Positions 24,840-36,077 of a DNA stretch of 64,000 nucleotides are shown piece by piece; position 1 is the first letter of the stretch, and each line of letters opens with the position of its first letter. The DNA comes from Nocardia fusca NBRC 14340. GTDB taxonomy: Bacteria; Actinomycetota; Actinomycetes; Mycobacteriales; Mycobacteriaceae. The DNA is taken from assembly GCF_001618425.1 (NCBI RefSeq), contig NZ_BDCU01000011.1, positions 16,212 through 80,211 of the forward strand, in the 5' to 3' direction. The notes under the pieces were generated by a model. It was not told the DNA's origin, did not search any database, and saw nothing but the letters and a program-made list of their open reading frames with translations. Position numbers and translations under genes: made by a program.

Positions 24840-26165
24840 CTATCTGGCCTCTTCTTGACGACCTTCCTTGGATCCGGTGTCGGGAAGGTCCATTTCCGGG
24901 TCCTCGGTGCGGAACGGAACGGGGAAGGGGAAGATCCGCGGCCGGGTCCGGGTGGTCGTGGTCTCGGTCTCGGTGGTCGGCTCGGTGAGGGTCGGGCCGC
25001 TGGGCTCCGGGGTGGTCGTCGAGGGGACCGTGGTGGGCGCCGGGGTCGTCTCGGTGATGGTGACCGGAGGCGGTGCGGGGAGCGGTTCCTCGACGTAGGT
25101 CGGTTCCGGCTCGTAGGTCGGCTCGGGTGTGTAGGACGGGATCTCGGGGGCCGGGGCGACCGGCTGCGGCTGTATCGGTGGGGGAGCCGGAGGCACCTCG
25201 GTCACCGAGGTGGTGGGTTCACCCGGCTCCGCCGCGCCGGGCCGCAGGATCGCGGTGACGCCGAGGGCGCCGATCAACAGGCCGCCGAACGCCGCGGCCG
25301 CCACCAGCGCGGCGGTACGCCGGGGGCCGCCATTCCGGTCGGCGGCCGCCGCTTCGGCCGCGGGCTTCGCCGGGGTGGCGGTGGAAACCGCTGCCGCGGT
25401 ACCGGTCGCGGGCCGGAGGCCGGCCGCAGGCCCCGATCCGGTGGCCGGGCGCGATCCGGTGGCGGGCGCCAGGCCGGCGGCTATGGCCGCCAGACTCGGG
25501 CCGCCGTAGGTGGCTTCGGGATCGAGGGCGGGAACCAGCGCGGAGTACGCCTTGGCCGGGGTGTGGCCGTCGCCCAGTTTCGGCATGACGACGGTGTCCA
25601 GCGCGGAGTTCTGGGCGGTGGAGGGGTCGGGGGGAGTGGCGCCGGCCGGGGTCTCCAGGACCACCGCGAGCGCTGCCCGGCCCGCGCTCTCGGCGAAGTA
25701 CCGGCCCGTATCCGCGGGGGTGAGATGGGCGGGCCCGGCCGGGAGTTCGTCCTCGCCGACCAGAGCCACCGATTTCAGGCCCAGATAGTCGAGTGCGCCG
25801 CGTAGGGCCATCACCTGTCCGGCGTCCCATCCGGCGGGATGGACGGCATAGAACTCGGCGGGGCCGTTGAGGTGTTCGGCAGTGAGGTTGATCAGGCAGA
25901 ACAGGGCGGTGGCGAGCAGGTCTTCGCCGCGGTAGGCCTCGCCGTCGTCCACGACGACGCCCGCCGGATCGCCCACGGCCGCCACGAAACCGGTGATCGT
26001 ATGGCTGTGCCCGGGCGGGGCGACAGCGCCGCCGAGGGCCGCGTCCCCGTCCTCGGACATGTACAGCACCGGATCACGGAGGATGAAGTGCGGATCTCCG
26101 TCGTCGTCGACGACCGCCGCGGTGCACGCGTACTCGGCGATGTGCAGGCCCACCCCAGTGGCCAT
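24840..26165 (-). CDS. Hsp70/actin-fold-like membrane protein with proline-rich extracellular tail (paralogue B)
   Basis: 441 residues from ATG 26165. The N-terminal about 190 residues (MATGVGLHIAEYACTAAVVD, then EFYAVHPAGWDAGQVMALRG) look like a reduced actin/Hsp70 fold without a clear second ATP subdomain. A linker follows, then one membrane segment (about 281-305, LVAAAAFGGLLIGALGVTAI). The roughly 135-residue outside tail is Pro/Glu/Thr-rich (PPAPPPIQPQPVAPAPE, YEPEPTYVEEP). Same topology as the protein at 6612-8306. It lies 145 bp upstream of the two S1 proteases on the same strand, so it may be co-transcribed. Function unknown. Confidence 0.7.
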   Translation of the reverse strand: MATGVGLHIAEYACTAAVVDDDGDPHFILRDPVLYMSEDGDAALGGAVAPPGHSHTITGFVAAVGDPAGVVVDDGEAYRGEDLLATALFCLINLTAEHLNGPAEFYAVHPAGWDAGQVMALRGALDYLGLKSVALVGEDELPAGPAHLTPADTGRYFAESAGRAALAVVLETPAGATPPDPSTAQNSALDTVVMPKLGDGHTPAKAYSALVPALDPEATYGGPSLAAIAAGLAPATGSRPATGSGPAAGLRPATGTAAAVSTATPAKPAAEAAAADRNGGPRRTAALVAAAAFGGLLIGALGVTAILRPGAAEPGEPTTSVTEVPPAPPPIQPQPVAPAPEIPSYTPEPTYEPEPTYVEEPLPAPPPVTITETTPAPTTVPSTTTPEPSGPTLTEPTTETETTTTRTRPRIFPFPVPFRTEDPEMDLPDTGSKEGRQEEAR

Positions 26166-26456
26166 TCTCGGATCCTCGCTTCGACTTCCTCATCCAAAAA
26201 TCACGGTACGGGTTCACCCGCACGTCGCCGTACCACGACGCGGGGCGCCGCGGTCACCATGGGCGGAGCTTCGACAATAGCGCCGACGAGCGGGTCGTGG
26301 GGGATCGAGGCGCTGGCCGCGGTGGGGTGCCGGCGCGATACGGCTGGGTCACGATATCGCGCCGCGCCGGTTCGGGGTGCCGGGCCGGGGAAGAATGGCC
26401 GGTGCGATGGGGGCGGGAATACATCGCCGGGGCCGGGGGTTGAGCTGATCGACAAT

Positions 26457-26477
26457 GTTGAGTGACGTCGGCTCAAG
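26457..26477. promoter_or_regulatory. HAIR site 1 (HspR operator) at dnaK
   Basis: GTTGAGT-N7-GCTCAAG fits the HspR-associated inverted repeat CTTGAGT-N7-ACTCAAG with one changed base in each arm. It lies just upstream of the -35 box of the dnaK promoter. Confidence 0.88.
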
Positions 26478-26483
26478 TTTGAC

Positions 26484-26512
26484 TTGACGGCCCCTCGGAA
26501 GCGGGGCAGGAT
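26484..26512 (+). promoter_or_regulatory. dnaK operon promoter
   Basis: -35 TTGACG (26484-26489), 17-bp spacer, -10 CAGGAT (26507-26512), between two HAIR sites. The leader to the dnaK ATG is about 130 nt. The rest of the 487-bp gap (26166-26652) holds no supported gene. Confidence 0.65.
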
Positions 26513-26531
26513 TGAGCCGACCACGCTCAGT
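26511..26531. promoter_or_regulatory. HAIR site 2 (HspR operator) at dnaK
   Basis: ATTGAGC-N7-GCTCAGT, a weaker HAIR centred 54 bp downstream of the first. It overlaps the -10 box and transcription start region, where bound HspR would block initiation. Confidence 0.75.
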
Positions 26532-26652
26532 ATTGCTGGGACCGTGCTCTATGTTCTGCCTGGGGCTGGTCCACGCGGTGGGTCCCACGGCCCACGGCGC
26601 AAGGGGCACAGTGCCCGGACAGACACAAGCAGTCGAAATGAGGAGGAAACAA

Positions 26653-28503
26653 ATGGCTCGTGCGGTCGGAATCGACCTCGGGACCACGAACTCGGTCGTC
26701 GCCGTTCTCGAAGGTGGTGAGCCGGTCGTCGTCGCCAACTCCGAGGGTTCGCGCACTACGCCCTCTGTCGTCGCGTTCGCGAAGAACGGTGAGGTATTGG
26801 TCGGTCAGCCGGCCAAGAACCAGGCCGTGACCAACGTCGACCGCACGATCCGCTCGGTGAAACGGCATATCGGCACCGACTGGACCGTGGAGATCGACGG
26901 CAAGAAGTACACCTCGCAGGAGATCAGCGCGCGCACGCTGATGAAGCTGAAGCGCGACGCCGAGTCCTACCTGGGTGAGGAGATCACCGACGCGGTGATC
27001 ACCGTGCCCGCCTACTTCGAGGACGCCCAGCGTCAGGCCACCAAGGAAGCCGGCCAGATCGCCGGCCTGAATGTGCTGCGCATCGTCAACGAACCCACCG
27101 CCGCCGCCCTGGCCTACGGCCTGGACAAGGGCGACAAGGAACAGACCATTCTGGTCTTCGACCTCGGTGGCGGTACCTTCGACGTCTCGCTGCTGGAGAT
27201 CGGTGAAGGTGTCGTCGAGGTCCGTGCCACCTCCGGTGACAACCACCTCGGTGGTGACGACTGGGACGAGCGGGTCGTGAAGTGGCTGGTCGACAAGTTC
27301 AAGTCCAGCTCGGGCATCGACCTGACCAAGGACAAGATGGCCATGCAGCGGCTGCGTGAGGCCGCCGAGAAGGCCAAGATCGAGCTGAGCTCCTCGCAGA
27401 GCACCTCGATCAACCTGCCCTACATCACCGTCGACGCGGACAAGAACCCGCTGTTCCTCGACGAGCAGCTGACCCGCGCCGAGTTCCAGAAGATCACCTC
27501 GGACCTGCTCGACCGCACCCGCGCGCCGTTCCAGTCCGTGGTCAAGGACGCCGGGATCAAGGTCTCCGATATCGACCATGTCGTGCTCGTCGGTGGCTCC
27601 ACCCGCATGCCCGCGGTCTCCGAACTGGTCAAGGAACTGACCGGTGGCAAGGAGCCCAACAAGGGCGTGAACCCGGACGAGGTCGTCGCCGTCGGCGCCG
27701 CCCTGCAGGCCGGTGTGCTCAAGGGTGAGGTCAAGGACGTCCTGCTGCTCGATGTCACCCCGCTGTCGCTGGGTATCGAGACCAAGGGCGGCGTGATGAC
27801 CAACCTCATCGAGCGCAACACCACCATCCCGACCAAGCGTTCGGAAACCTTCACCACGGCCAACGACAACCAGCCGTCGGTGCAGATCCAGGTGTTCCAG
27901 GGTGAGCGCGAGATCGCCGCGCACAACAAGCTGCTCGGCTCCTTCGAGCTGACCGGTATCCCGCCGGCTCCGCGCGGGGTGCCGCAGATCGAGGTCACCT
28001 TCGATATCGACGCCAACGGCATCGTGCACGTGACCGCGAAGGACAAGGGCACCGGTAAAGAGAACACGATCAAGATCCAGGACGGCTCCGGTCTGTCCAA
28101 GGAAGAGATCGACCGGATGGTCAAGGACGCCGAGGCGCACGCCGCCGAGGACAAGGCGCGCCGGGAGGAAGCGGAGACCCGCAACCAGGCCGAATCGCTG
28201 GTACACCAGACCGAGAAGTTCATCAAGGACAACGAGGACAAGGTTCCGGCGGATGTGAAGTCCAAGGTCGAGGCGGCGATCGCCGAGGCGAAGACTGCGC
28301 TCGAGGGCACCGACACCGCCGCGGTGAAGGCCGCGGTGGAGAAGCTGGCCACCGAATCGCAGGCACTCGGTCAGGCGATCTACGAGGCCCAGGCCTCCGA
28401 GAGCGCGGCCTCCGGTAACGGCGCCGCGGGCGCGGACGCCGGCGACGACCAGGTGGTCGACGCCGAGGTCGTGGACGAGCCGGTCGACACGGAGAAGAAG
28501 TGA
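26653..28503 (+). CDS. dnaK: molecular chaperone DnaK (Hsp70)
   Basis: 616 residues from ATG 26653, preceded by AGGAGGA. Full Hsp70: [19 protein letters not shown] (phosphate 1), [19 protein letters not shown] (phosphate 2), [20 protein letters not shown] (adenosine motif), the linker [16 protein letters not shown], the beta-sandwich substrate domain and a helical lid with an acidic Ala/Gly tail ending in EVVDEPVD. It folds nascent and stress-denatured proteins with DnaJ and GrpE. It is the first gene of dnaK-grpE-dnaJ-hspR; its stop overlaps the grpE GTG by 4 bases. In actinobacteria DnaK also acts as HspR co-repressor, closing the feedback loop. Confidence 0.99.
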   Translation: MARAVGIDLGTTNSVVAVLEGGEPVVVANSEGSRTTPSVVAFAKNGEVLVGQPAKNQAVTNVDRTIRSVKRHIGTDWTVEIDGKKYTSQEISARTLMKLKRDAESYLGEEITDAVITVPAYFEDAQRQATKEAGQIAGLNVLRIVNEPTAAALAYGLDKGDKEQTILVFDLGGGTFDVSLLEIGEGVVEVRATSGDNHLGGDDWDERVVKWLVDKFKSSSGIDLTKDKMAMQRLREAAEKAKIELSSSQSTSINLPYITVDADKNPLFLDEQLTRAEFQKITSDLLDRTRAPFQSVVKDAGIKVSDIDHVVLVGGSTRMPAVSELVKELTGGKEPNKGVNPDEVVAVGAALQAGVLKGEVKDVLLLDVTPLSLGIETKGGVMTNLIERNTTIPTKRSETFTTANDNQPSVQIQVFQGEREIAAHNKLLGSFELTGIPPAPRGVPQIEVTFDIDANGIVHVTAKDKGTGKENTIKIQDGSGLSKEEIDRMVKDAEAHAAEDKARREEAETRNQAESLVHQTEKFIKDNEDKVPADVKSKVEAAIAEAKTALEGTDTAAVKAAVEKLATESQALGQAIYEAQASESAASGNGAAGADAGDDQVVDAEVVDEPVDTEKK

Positions 28504-29210
28504 CGAATTCGGGAAACACAGGGAATTCCGAGGAGCCGGTCAGCTTCGTCGACAAGCGCAAGATCGACCCGGAGACCGGTGAGGTCCGCGAGCAGGCCGG
28601 GGCGGCCAACGGTGCCGCCCCGGCCGGGGCCGAGGAGGGCGTAGCCCCCCAGGCGCCCCAGGCCGGTCTCGAAGGTGACGGCGTCGACGCGGCGCCCGTC
28701 GAGACACCAGCATCGGACGAACTCGCCGAGCGCACCGCCGATCTGCAGCGGCTGACGGCCGAGTACACCAACTACCGGCGCCGGGTCGAACGCGATCGCA
28801 AGACCGCGATCGATTCCGCCAAGGCCGCCGTGGTCACCGAACTGCTCGGTGTCCTCGACGACCTGGACCGTGCCAAGGCGCACGGTGACCTGGAATCCGG
28901 ACCGCTGCGCTCGGTGGCCGACAAGCTGATCGAGGCCCTGCGCAAACAGGGGCTCGAGGAATTCGGGTCCGAGGGCGAGCCTTTCGACCCGAACCTGCAC
29001 GAGGCGGTTCAGCACGAGGGCTCCGGGCACGATCCGGTGATCGGTGTGGTGATGCGCAAGGGGTATCGCTTCGGTGAGCGGGTGCTGCGGCATGCGCTGG
29101 TCGGCGTCACCGACGGTGTCGGCGATCTCGAGGCGGACCAGGGTGCCGCGGACACCGCGGAACCCGCGCGGGCGGAGGCATCGGATGCTGATGCCGGCTC
29201 GGACAAGTAA
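28500..29210 (+). CDS. grpE: GrpE nucleotide exchange factor
   Basis: 236 residues from GTG 28500, overlapping the dnaK stop (GTGA). An acidic disordered N-terminus (about 1-75) is followed by a dimerising coiled coil ([20 protein letters not shown]) and the beta-wing domain ([20 protein letters not shown], then [15 protein letters not shown]). It releases ADP from DnaK and acts as the thermosensor of the cycle. A 171-bp gap before dnaJ contains no gene. Confidence 0.97.
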   Translation: MTNSGNTGNSEEPVSFVDKRKIDPETGEVREQAGAANGAAPAGAEEGVAPQAPQAGLEGDGVDAAPVETPASDELAERTADLQRLTAEYTNYRRRVERDRKTAIDSAKAAVVTELLGVLDDLDRAKAHGDLESGPLRSVADKLIEALRKQGLEEFGSEGEPFDPNLHEAVQHEGSGHDPVIGVVMRKGYRFGERVLRHALVGVTDGVGDLEADQGAADTAEPARAEASDADAGSDK

Positions 29211-29381
29211 CGACTCCGCGGCGAAAGCCACGGACCGGGCGGCGCGGCGTGCGCACGGAGCGATCCGCGTGCGCCGCGCCCCCGTCACGCCGCGCGCGAC
29301 GGGCCCGGAGGCGGTAGGAAAGTACGACCACGCAGGGCCCCGCGCGGGCCGCGGAACAGTATCGAGAGGAGGAGATGCCCG

Positions 29382-30551
29382 GTGAGTCAGCGGGAGTGGA
29401 TCGAGAAGGACTTCTACAAGGAGCTGGGTGTCTCCGCCGGCGCCTCCACCGAAGAGATCAAGAAGGCCTACCGCAAACTGGCCCGTGATCTGCATCCGGA
29501 CGCCAATCCCGGCGATGCAAAGGCCGAGGAACGGTTCAAGGCGGTCAGCGAGGCGCACACCGTCCTGTCGGATCCCGCCAAACGCGCGGAATACGACGAG
29601 ACCCGCCGGCTGTTCTCCGGCGGCGGGTACGGGCGGGGCGGCGGTTTCACCCCGGGTGCCGGTGGCGGGTTCTCCCAGAGCTTCGATCTGGGCGATATCT
29701 TCGGCCAGGCCGGCGGTGGCGCCGACGGCGGGCTCGGTGATCTGTTCGGCGGTCTGTTCAACCGGGGCGGCGGTGCCACGCGCACCGGCGGCCGGCCCCG
29801 CCGGGGCGCCGATGTGGAGGCCGAGACGACCCTCGGGTTCCGTGAGGCGGCCAAGGGCGTCACGGTGCCGCTGCATCTGACCAGCCCGTCGCCCTGCACC
29901 ACCTGCCACGGCAGCGGGGCCAAACCGGGCACCAGCCCGCGGGTGTGCCCGATCTGCAACGGCAGCGGTGTGGTCAGCCGCAATCAGGGTGCGTTCGGAT
30001 TCAGCGAACCGTGCGACGAGTGCCGCGGCACCGGGTCGATCATCGACGATCCGTGCGTGGACTGCCACGGCAGCGGTATCCAGAACCGCACCCGCACCAT
30101 AAACGTCCGCATCCCCCCGGGAATCGCGGACGGGCAACGGATCCGGCTCGCCGGACAGGGCGAGGCCGGCCTGCGGGGCGCGCCCTCGGGCGACCTGTTC
30201 GTCACGGTGCACGTCGGCCAGGACAAGGTCTTCGGCCGGGCGGGCGACGACCTGACCCTGGCACTGCCGGTCAGCTACAGTGAATTGGTGCTCGGTACGA
30301 CCGTATCGGTGCCCACTCTGGAGGGCCGGGTCGGCGTGAAAGTGCCGCCGGGTACCGCGGACGGGCGCATCCTGCGGGTGCGTGGCCGCGGAGTACCCAA
30401 ACGTGGTGGCGGAGCCGGTGATCTGCTGGTCACCGTGAAGGTCGCCGTGCCGCCGAAGCTGGACGACGATGCCGTTGCGGCGCTGCGCGCGTTGCAGGAG
30501 GCGGAGAAGGCCAGCGGCTTCGATCCGAGAGCGGGATGGGCAGGTGCGTAA
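29382..30551 (+). CDS. dnaJ: DnaJ co-chaperone (type I Hsp40)
   Basis: 389 residues from GTG 29382, chosen because GAGGAGGAG lies just upstream; an out-of-frame ATG comes first. J-domain residues 9-75 with HPD in LHPDANPG, then a Gly/Phe-rich linker (about 85-130). Four CxxCxGxG zinc repeats lie between about 167 and 230 ([32 protein letters not shown]), followed by the two client-binding beta domains. It stimulates DnaK ATPase and delivers substrates. The stop overlaps the hspR ATG by one base. It corresponds to mycobacterial DnaJ1. Confidence 0.98.
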   Translation: MSQREWIEKDFYKELGVSAGASTEEIKKAYRKLARDLHPDANPGDAKAEERFKAVSEAHTVLSDPAKRAEYDETRRLFSGGGYGRGGGFTPGAGGGFSQSFDLGDIFGQAGGGADGGLGDLFGGLFNRGGGATRTGGRPRRGADVEAETTLGFREAAKGVTVPLHLTSPSPCTTCHGSGAKPGTSPRVCPICNGSGVVSRNQGAFGFSEPCDECRGTGSIIDDPCVDCHGSGIQNRTRTINVRIPPGIADGQRIRLAGQGEAGLRGAPSGDLFVTVHVGQDKVFGRAGDDLTLALPVSYSELVLGTTVSVPTLEGRVGVKVPPGTADGRILRVRGRGVPKRGGGAGDLLVTVKVAVPPKLDDDAVAALRALQEAEKASGFDPRAGWAGA

Positions 30552-30958
30552 TGGAGCCGAAACGAGGACCCGAGGCAAAATCGGCCCGCACTGAATATTT
30601 CGTGATCTCGGTGGCGGCCCAGCTGGCCGGTATGCATGCGCAGACCCTGCGCACCTACGACCGGCTGGGTCTGGTGACACCGCAGCGCACATCGGGCGGC
30701 GGCCGGCGCTATTCGGAGCGGGATGTGGAGCTGTTGCGCGAGGTGCAGCGGCTTTCCCAGGACGAGGGCGTCAATCTCGCCGGCATCAAACGGATCATCG
30801 AGCTCACCAATCAGGTGACCGAACTCCAGCAGCGGGTGGTCGAGTTGACCGCGCAACTGGAACGGGAGCGGGCCCGGCCGGATTATCGGCCGGAACTGAT
30901 TCCACCGCAGCGCAATACCGCCCTGGTGGTGTGGCAGCCGCGGAACCGGCGGCACTAG
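30551..30958 (+). CDS. hspR: heat-shock repressor HspR (MerR fold)
   Basis: 135 residues from ATG 30551, overlapping the dnaJ stop (TAATG). MerR-type helix-turn-helix: FVISVAAQLAGMHAQTLRTY, then DRLGLVTPQRTSGGGRRYSE. A coiled-coil helix (QVTELQQRVVELTAQLERER) mediates dimerisation, and the short C-terminal tail ends in Trp/Arg-rich sequence, the part that contacts DnaK in characterised HspR proteins. It binds HAIR sites; three are visible in this window (two at dnaK, one at clpB). Confidence 0.96.
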   Translation: MEPKRGPEAKSARTEYFVISVAAQLAGMHAQTLRTYDRLGLVTPQRTSGGGRRYSERDVELLREVQRLSQDEGVNLAGIKRIIELTNQVTELQQRVVELTAQLERERARPDYRPELIPPQRNTALVVWQPRNRRH

Positions 30959-30976
30959 GCGGATACCGGCGCCGGC

Positions 30977-31759
30977 TCAGGCTCCTTCGAACTGGATTCG
31001 TTCGGCCGGGGTACCCGCGTCGAGTAGCCGTTCCACGGTGGATCTGGTCATCGCGGGCGAACCGCAGACCAGCACCTGGTGCCGGTCGAACGAACCGTAG
31101 GAGCCGACCACGTCGGCGAGGGTGCCCTGCAGCAGGTCGTCCTCGTCGAAACCTATGTCCACCCGGTGACTTTCGTACCACTTGTCGGGCCAGGTCGGAT
31201 CCTCGAGGCGTTCCACCACCGGCACCACCGTGAGCCAGGGCAGATCGGCGGCGAGCAGGACGAGCATATCGGCGGCGTACAGGTCGCGCGGGGCGGAGCC
31301 GCCGAAGAACAGATAGGTGGTGGGCGGGTCCTGGTGCCGGGCCAGTTCCAGGATCTGGGCGCGCAGCGGGGCCAGGCCGGTGCCGCCGGCGATCATCACC
31401 ACCTCGTCGCCGTCGGGATCGACTGTGAAGAGTCCCTCGGGAGCGGACAGCTTCCATCGGTCCCCGACCGCGGTATCGGCGACGATGCCGCCACTGCACC
31501 AGCCGCCCGCCACGGTCTTCACATGGAATTCGAGCTTGCCGTCCAGCGACGGCGGCAGCGCGGGGGAGAACCGGCGGCGCATGCCCGGGAACTGCGGGAC
31601 CTCGACCTGCACCGACTGCCCCGCGTGGAACGGTACGTATTCGCCGATCAAGCGGACAACCGCCATATCGTGGCGCAGCCGGTGATGTTCGACGACATCG
31701 GCCAGCCAGTACGACCGCTGGGACGAATGGGCGGGGGACGCGCTCGGGTCGTTCGTCAT
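30977..31759 (-). CDS. FNR-type FAD/NAD(P)H oxidoreductase without a globin domain
   Basis: 260 residues from ATG 31759. Ferredoxin-reductase fold: FAD-binding barrel (GQSVQVEVPQFPGMRRRFSP; RRFS replaces the common RxYS), then the NAD(P) domain with MIAGGTGLAPLRAQILELAR. It is clearly related to the reductase half of the globin-reductase encoded 65 bp upstream on the same strand (shared LYAADM/LYDVEN, PWLTVVPV/PWLTIVPV and final TPAE/TPEE). The pair looks like duplication of the reductase module. Electron acceptor unknown. Confidence 0.85.
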   Translation of the reverse strand: MTNDPSASPAHSSQRSYWLADVVEHHRLRHDMAVVRLIGEYVPFHAGQSVQVEVPQFPGMRRRFSPALPPSLDGKLEFHVKTVAGGWCSGGIVADTAVGDRWKLSAPEGLFTVDPDGDEVVMIAGGTGLAPLRAQILELARHQDPPTTYLFFGGSAPRDLYAADMLVLLAADLPWLTVVPVVERLEDPTWPDKWYESHRVDIGFDEDDLLQGTLADVVGSYGSFDRHQVLVCGSPAMTRSTVERLLDAGTPAERIQFEGA

Positions 31760-31824
31760 ACCTCACTCCGCTGACAGGCCGGGCCGGACGGGATACCGCC
31801 CGGTGCTCGATGTGCCGATACCGA

Positions 31825-32982
31825 TCAGACCGGATCGGTACTGATGATCTCCTCCGGGGTGCCGACCGCGAGCAGCGCGCGCCGGGTGTCGGCGATCATC
31901 TTCGCCGAACCGGCGATCTGGATCTGCCGATCCTCCCATGCGCCGAAACTGGCCACCACGGCGCCGAGGTTGCCGACCAGACGCCGGTGCATGCCGTAGG
32001 GCGCGTCCTCGGTGGGATGCGGGTACCACCACGGGTTGGTCTTGTGCTCGCAGACCGGGACGATGGTGAGCCACGGGTTGCTCTGCGAAAGCTGCCACAT
32101 GTTCTCCACGTCGTACAGGTCGCAGGGGTAGACCCCGCCGATGAAGAAGTGGACGCGGGGATTGATACCGCGCCGGCCCATCTCGATCAGCTGGGCGCGC
32201 AGCGGCGCGACACCGGTGCCCGATCCGATCATCAGCACATCGCGGCCGCTGTCCTGGTCGACCTGCAGGCCGCCGAGCGGTCCGCCGATGAGCCAGCGGT
32301 CGCCGACCTTGGTCTCGTTGACGATGGAGGGGCTCACCCATCCGCCGCGGACCTTGCGGACGTGGAATTCGATCTCGCCGTAGGGGTTCGACGGGATGGC
32401 GGGTGAGAGGTAGCGCCACATCCGTGGCCGCTGCGGAACGGAGACGGGGACGTACTGTCCGGCCAGGTAGGGGATCGGGTCGTCGGACTGCAACCGGACG
32501 ATGGCGAGGTCCTCGAGGACGTGCCGGTGCCCGACGACGGTGGCCTCCCAGTAGGGCGGCGAATCGTCGGAGTTGGCTCCGATGGCCATGGCGGCGGAGA
32601 TGAGCAGACAGACATCACGCCAGCCCTCGGCGAGTTCTCTGGTCCAGTACGGGCCGTTGTAGGTCTGGAAAGCGGCGTACAGAGCCGGGCCGGCGAGATC
32701 GTAATGCTCGGCTTCGACCCCGTACTTGCGATGATCACGCGCGAGCTGTTCGAGGAACTTCTGGGCGCGATCCCAGTCCTCGAGATGGTCGAGCATGTAC
32801 TGGATCGCAGTGACCACCCGTTTCGCCTGCATATCCATGGCGGGTGGGAACAGCTCCCGCAGCCGCGGATTGGCGGCGAAGAGGTGACCGTAAAACGCGC
32901 TGACCAACCGCTCGGGACCACTCGGCGCATCGATCACCGACTGGAAATTGGCGCGGACCAGCGCTGCCGAACGCGCATCCAC
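31825..32982 (-). CDS. flavohaemoglobin-type globin-reductase (Rv0385-like)
   Basis: 385 residues from GTG 32982, with AGGAAG 9 nt upstream. Globin domain 1-135 with LFAANPRLRELFP at the CD turn and His84 (ARDHRKYG) as probable proximal ligand. The FAD barrel has RYLS at 190-193, and the NAD(P) domain GSGTGVAP at 253-260. Length and layout match M. tuberculosis Rv0385 (about 390 aa), a type II flavohaemoglobin. That group differs from NO-detoxifying Hmp and has been linked to D-lactate oxidation. NO dioxygenase activity should not be assumed. Divergent from clpB; co-directional with its reductase paralogue. Confidence 0.85.
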   Translation of the reverse strand: MDARSAALVRANFQSVIDAPSGPERLVSAFYGHLFAANPRLRELFPPAMDMQAKRVVTAIQYMLDHLEDWDRAQKFLEQLARDHRKYGVEAEHYDLAGPALYAAFQTYNGPYWTRELAEGWRDVCLLISAAMAIGANSDDSPPYWEATVVGHRHVLEDLAIVRLQSDDPIPYLAGQYVPVSVPQRPRMWRYLSPAIPSNPYGEIEFHVRKVRGGWVSPSIVNETKVGDRWLIGGPLGGLQVDQDSGRDVLMIGSGTGVAPLRAQLIEMGRRGINPRVHFFIGGVYPCDLYDVENMWQLSQSNPWLTIVPVCEHKTNPWWYPHPTEDAPYGMHRRLVGNLGAVVASFGAWEDRQIQIAGSAKMIADTRRALLAVGTPEEIISTDPV

Positions 32983-33126
32983 GGCGTGGAGCTTCCTTTC
33001 CCTGAAATCCGACCCGGAGGGACGTAACCGTTACCGGCGGTCCTTCACCCGACCAGTATCCCCGAAAAAAGAGAAGATGGTGGGTGTGAAATACGGTTAC
33101 CGGGTTTGGCCGATCTTGTTCGCGGG

Positions 33127-33142
33127 TAACGACGCGTCGTTA
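33127..33142. promoter_or_regulatory. perfect 16-bp palindrome between the globin-reductase and clpB genes
   Basis: TAACGACGCGTCGTTA is self-complementary with no spacer. It sits 145 bp upstream of the globin start and 175 bp upstream of clpB. GTAACCGTTAC at 33024-33034 is another small inverted repeat nearer the globin gene. The cognate regulator is unknown. Confidence 0.5.
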
Positions 33143-33206
33143 TGAGCCGTGACCCAGCACTTTTCTGGCAACCCGGTGGTCGGCGGTAGCCGAAGAAAAA
33201 ACTAAA

Positions 33207-33227
33207 GTTGAGCGGAACAGACTCAAC
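33207..33227. promoter_or_regulatory. HAIR site (HspR operator) at clpB
   Basis: GTTGAGC-N7-ACTCAAC matches the HAIR core TTGAG-N9-CTCAA, 90 bp upstream of the clpB start. It overlaps the putative -35 element of the sigma-H-like promoter. clpB belongs to the HspR regulon in mycobacteria. Confidence 0.85.
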
Positions 33228-33239
33228 CTTTCGAACGTT
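33214..33239 (+). promoter_or_regulatory. sigma-H-like promoter of clpB
   Basis: GGAACA (33214-33219), 16 bp, CGTT (33236-33239) fits the actinobacterial oxidative/heat-stress sigma factor pattern GGAA-N-GTT. The -35 GGAAC lies in the central spacer of the HAIR site, so HspR binding would exclude polymerase. The rest of the 334-bp gap (32983-33316) holds no gene. Confidence 0.65.
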
Positions 33240-33316
33240 GAATCTGGCAGGACGGCACGAGACACCTGGATCGGTGCGGATGCCGGATGAGATATCGACT
33301 AGCAGGAAGGTGCTTC

Positions 33317-35908
<2,592 letters not shown>

Positions 35909-35919
35909 CTCCACACCGC

Positions 35920-35955
35920 GTATGCGGCGCCGACCTCGCCGTCGGCGCCGCATAC
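35920..35955 (+). terminator. clpB terminator hairpin
   Basis: 15-bp perfect stem GTATGCGGCGCCGAC / GTCGGCGCCGCATAC with a 6-nt loop, 11 bp after the clpB stop. Confidence 0.82.
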
Positions 35956-36048
35956 CGGCATCGGTCCCGGGCCACCGCGGTTGCCCGGGATCGGTTCGGT
36001 CGAGTTCGGGGCGGCCGGTGTCGTGGGCGTGGAGCCCGCCGTATCGAC

Positions 36049-36077
36049 GCGTATGGCCGGAGCGAAGGCGGAGGGCG
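36049..36077 (+). repeat. dispersed GGCCGGAGCG-AGGCGGAGG repeat copy abutting a helicase fragment
   Basis: GCGTATGGCCGGAGCGAAGG followed by CGGAGGGCG. The core matches the copies at 9895 (minus) and 39376/39455 (plus). Homology to the helicase fragment stops exactly where this repeat begins. Confidence 0.72.

Noticed and set aside
26527..28206. Long open frame on the minus strand across dnaK
   Set aside because: High-GC codon shadow of dnaK, with no recognisable motif.
31825..32982. Calling the globin-reductase a classical NO-detoxifying Hmp
   Set aside because: Layout and FAD motif fit the Rv0385 type II group, for which NO dioxygenase function is not established.
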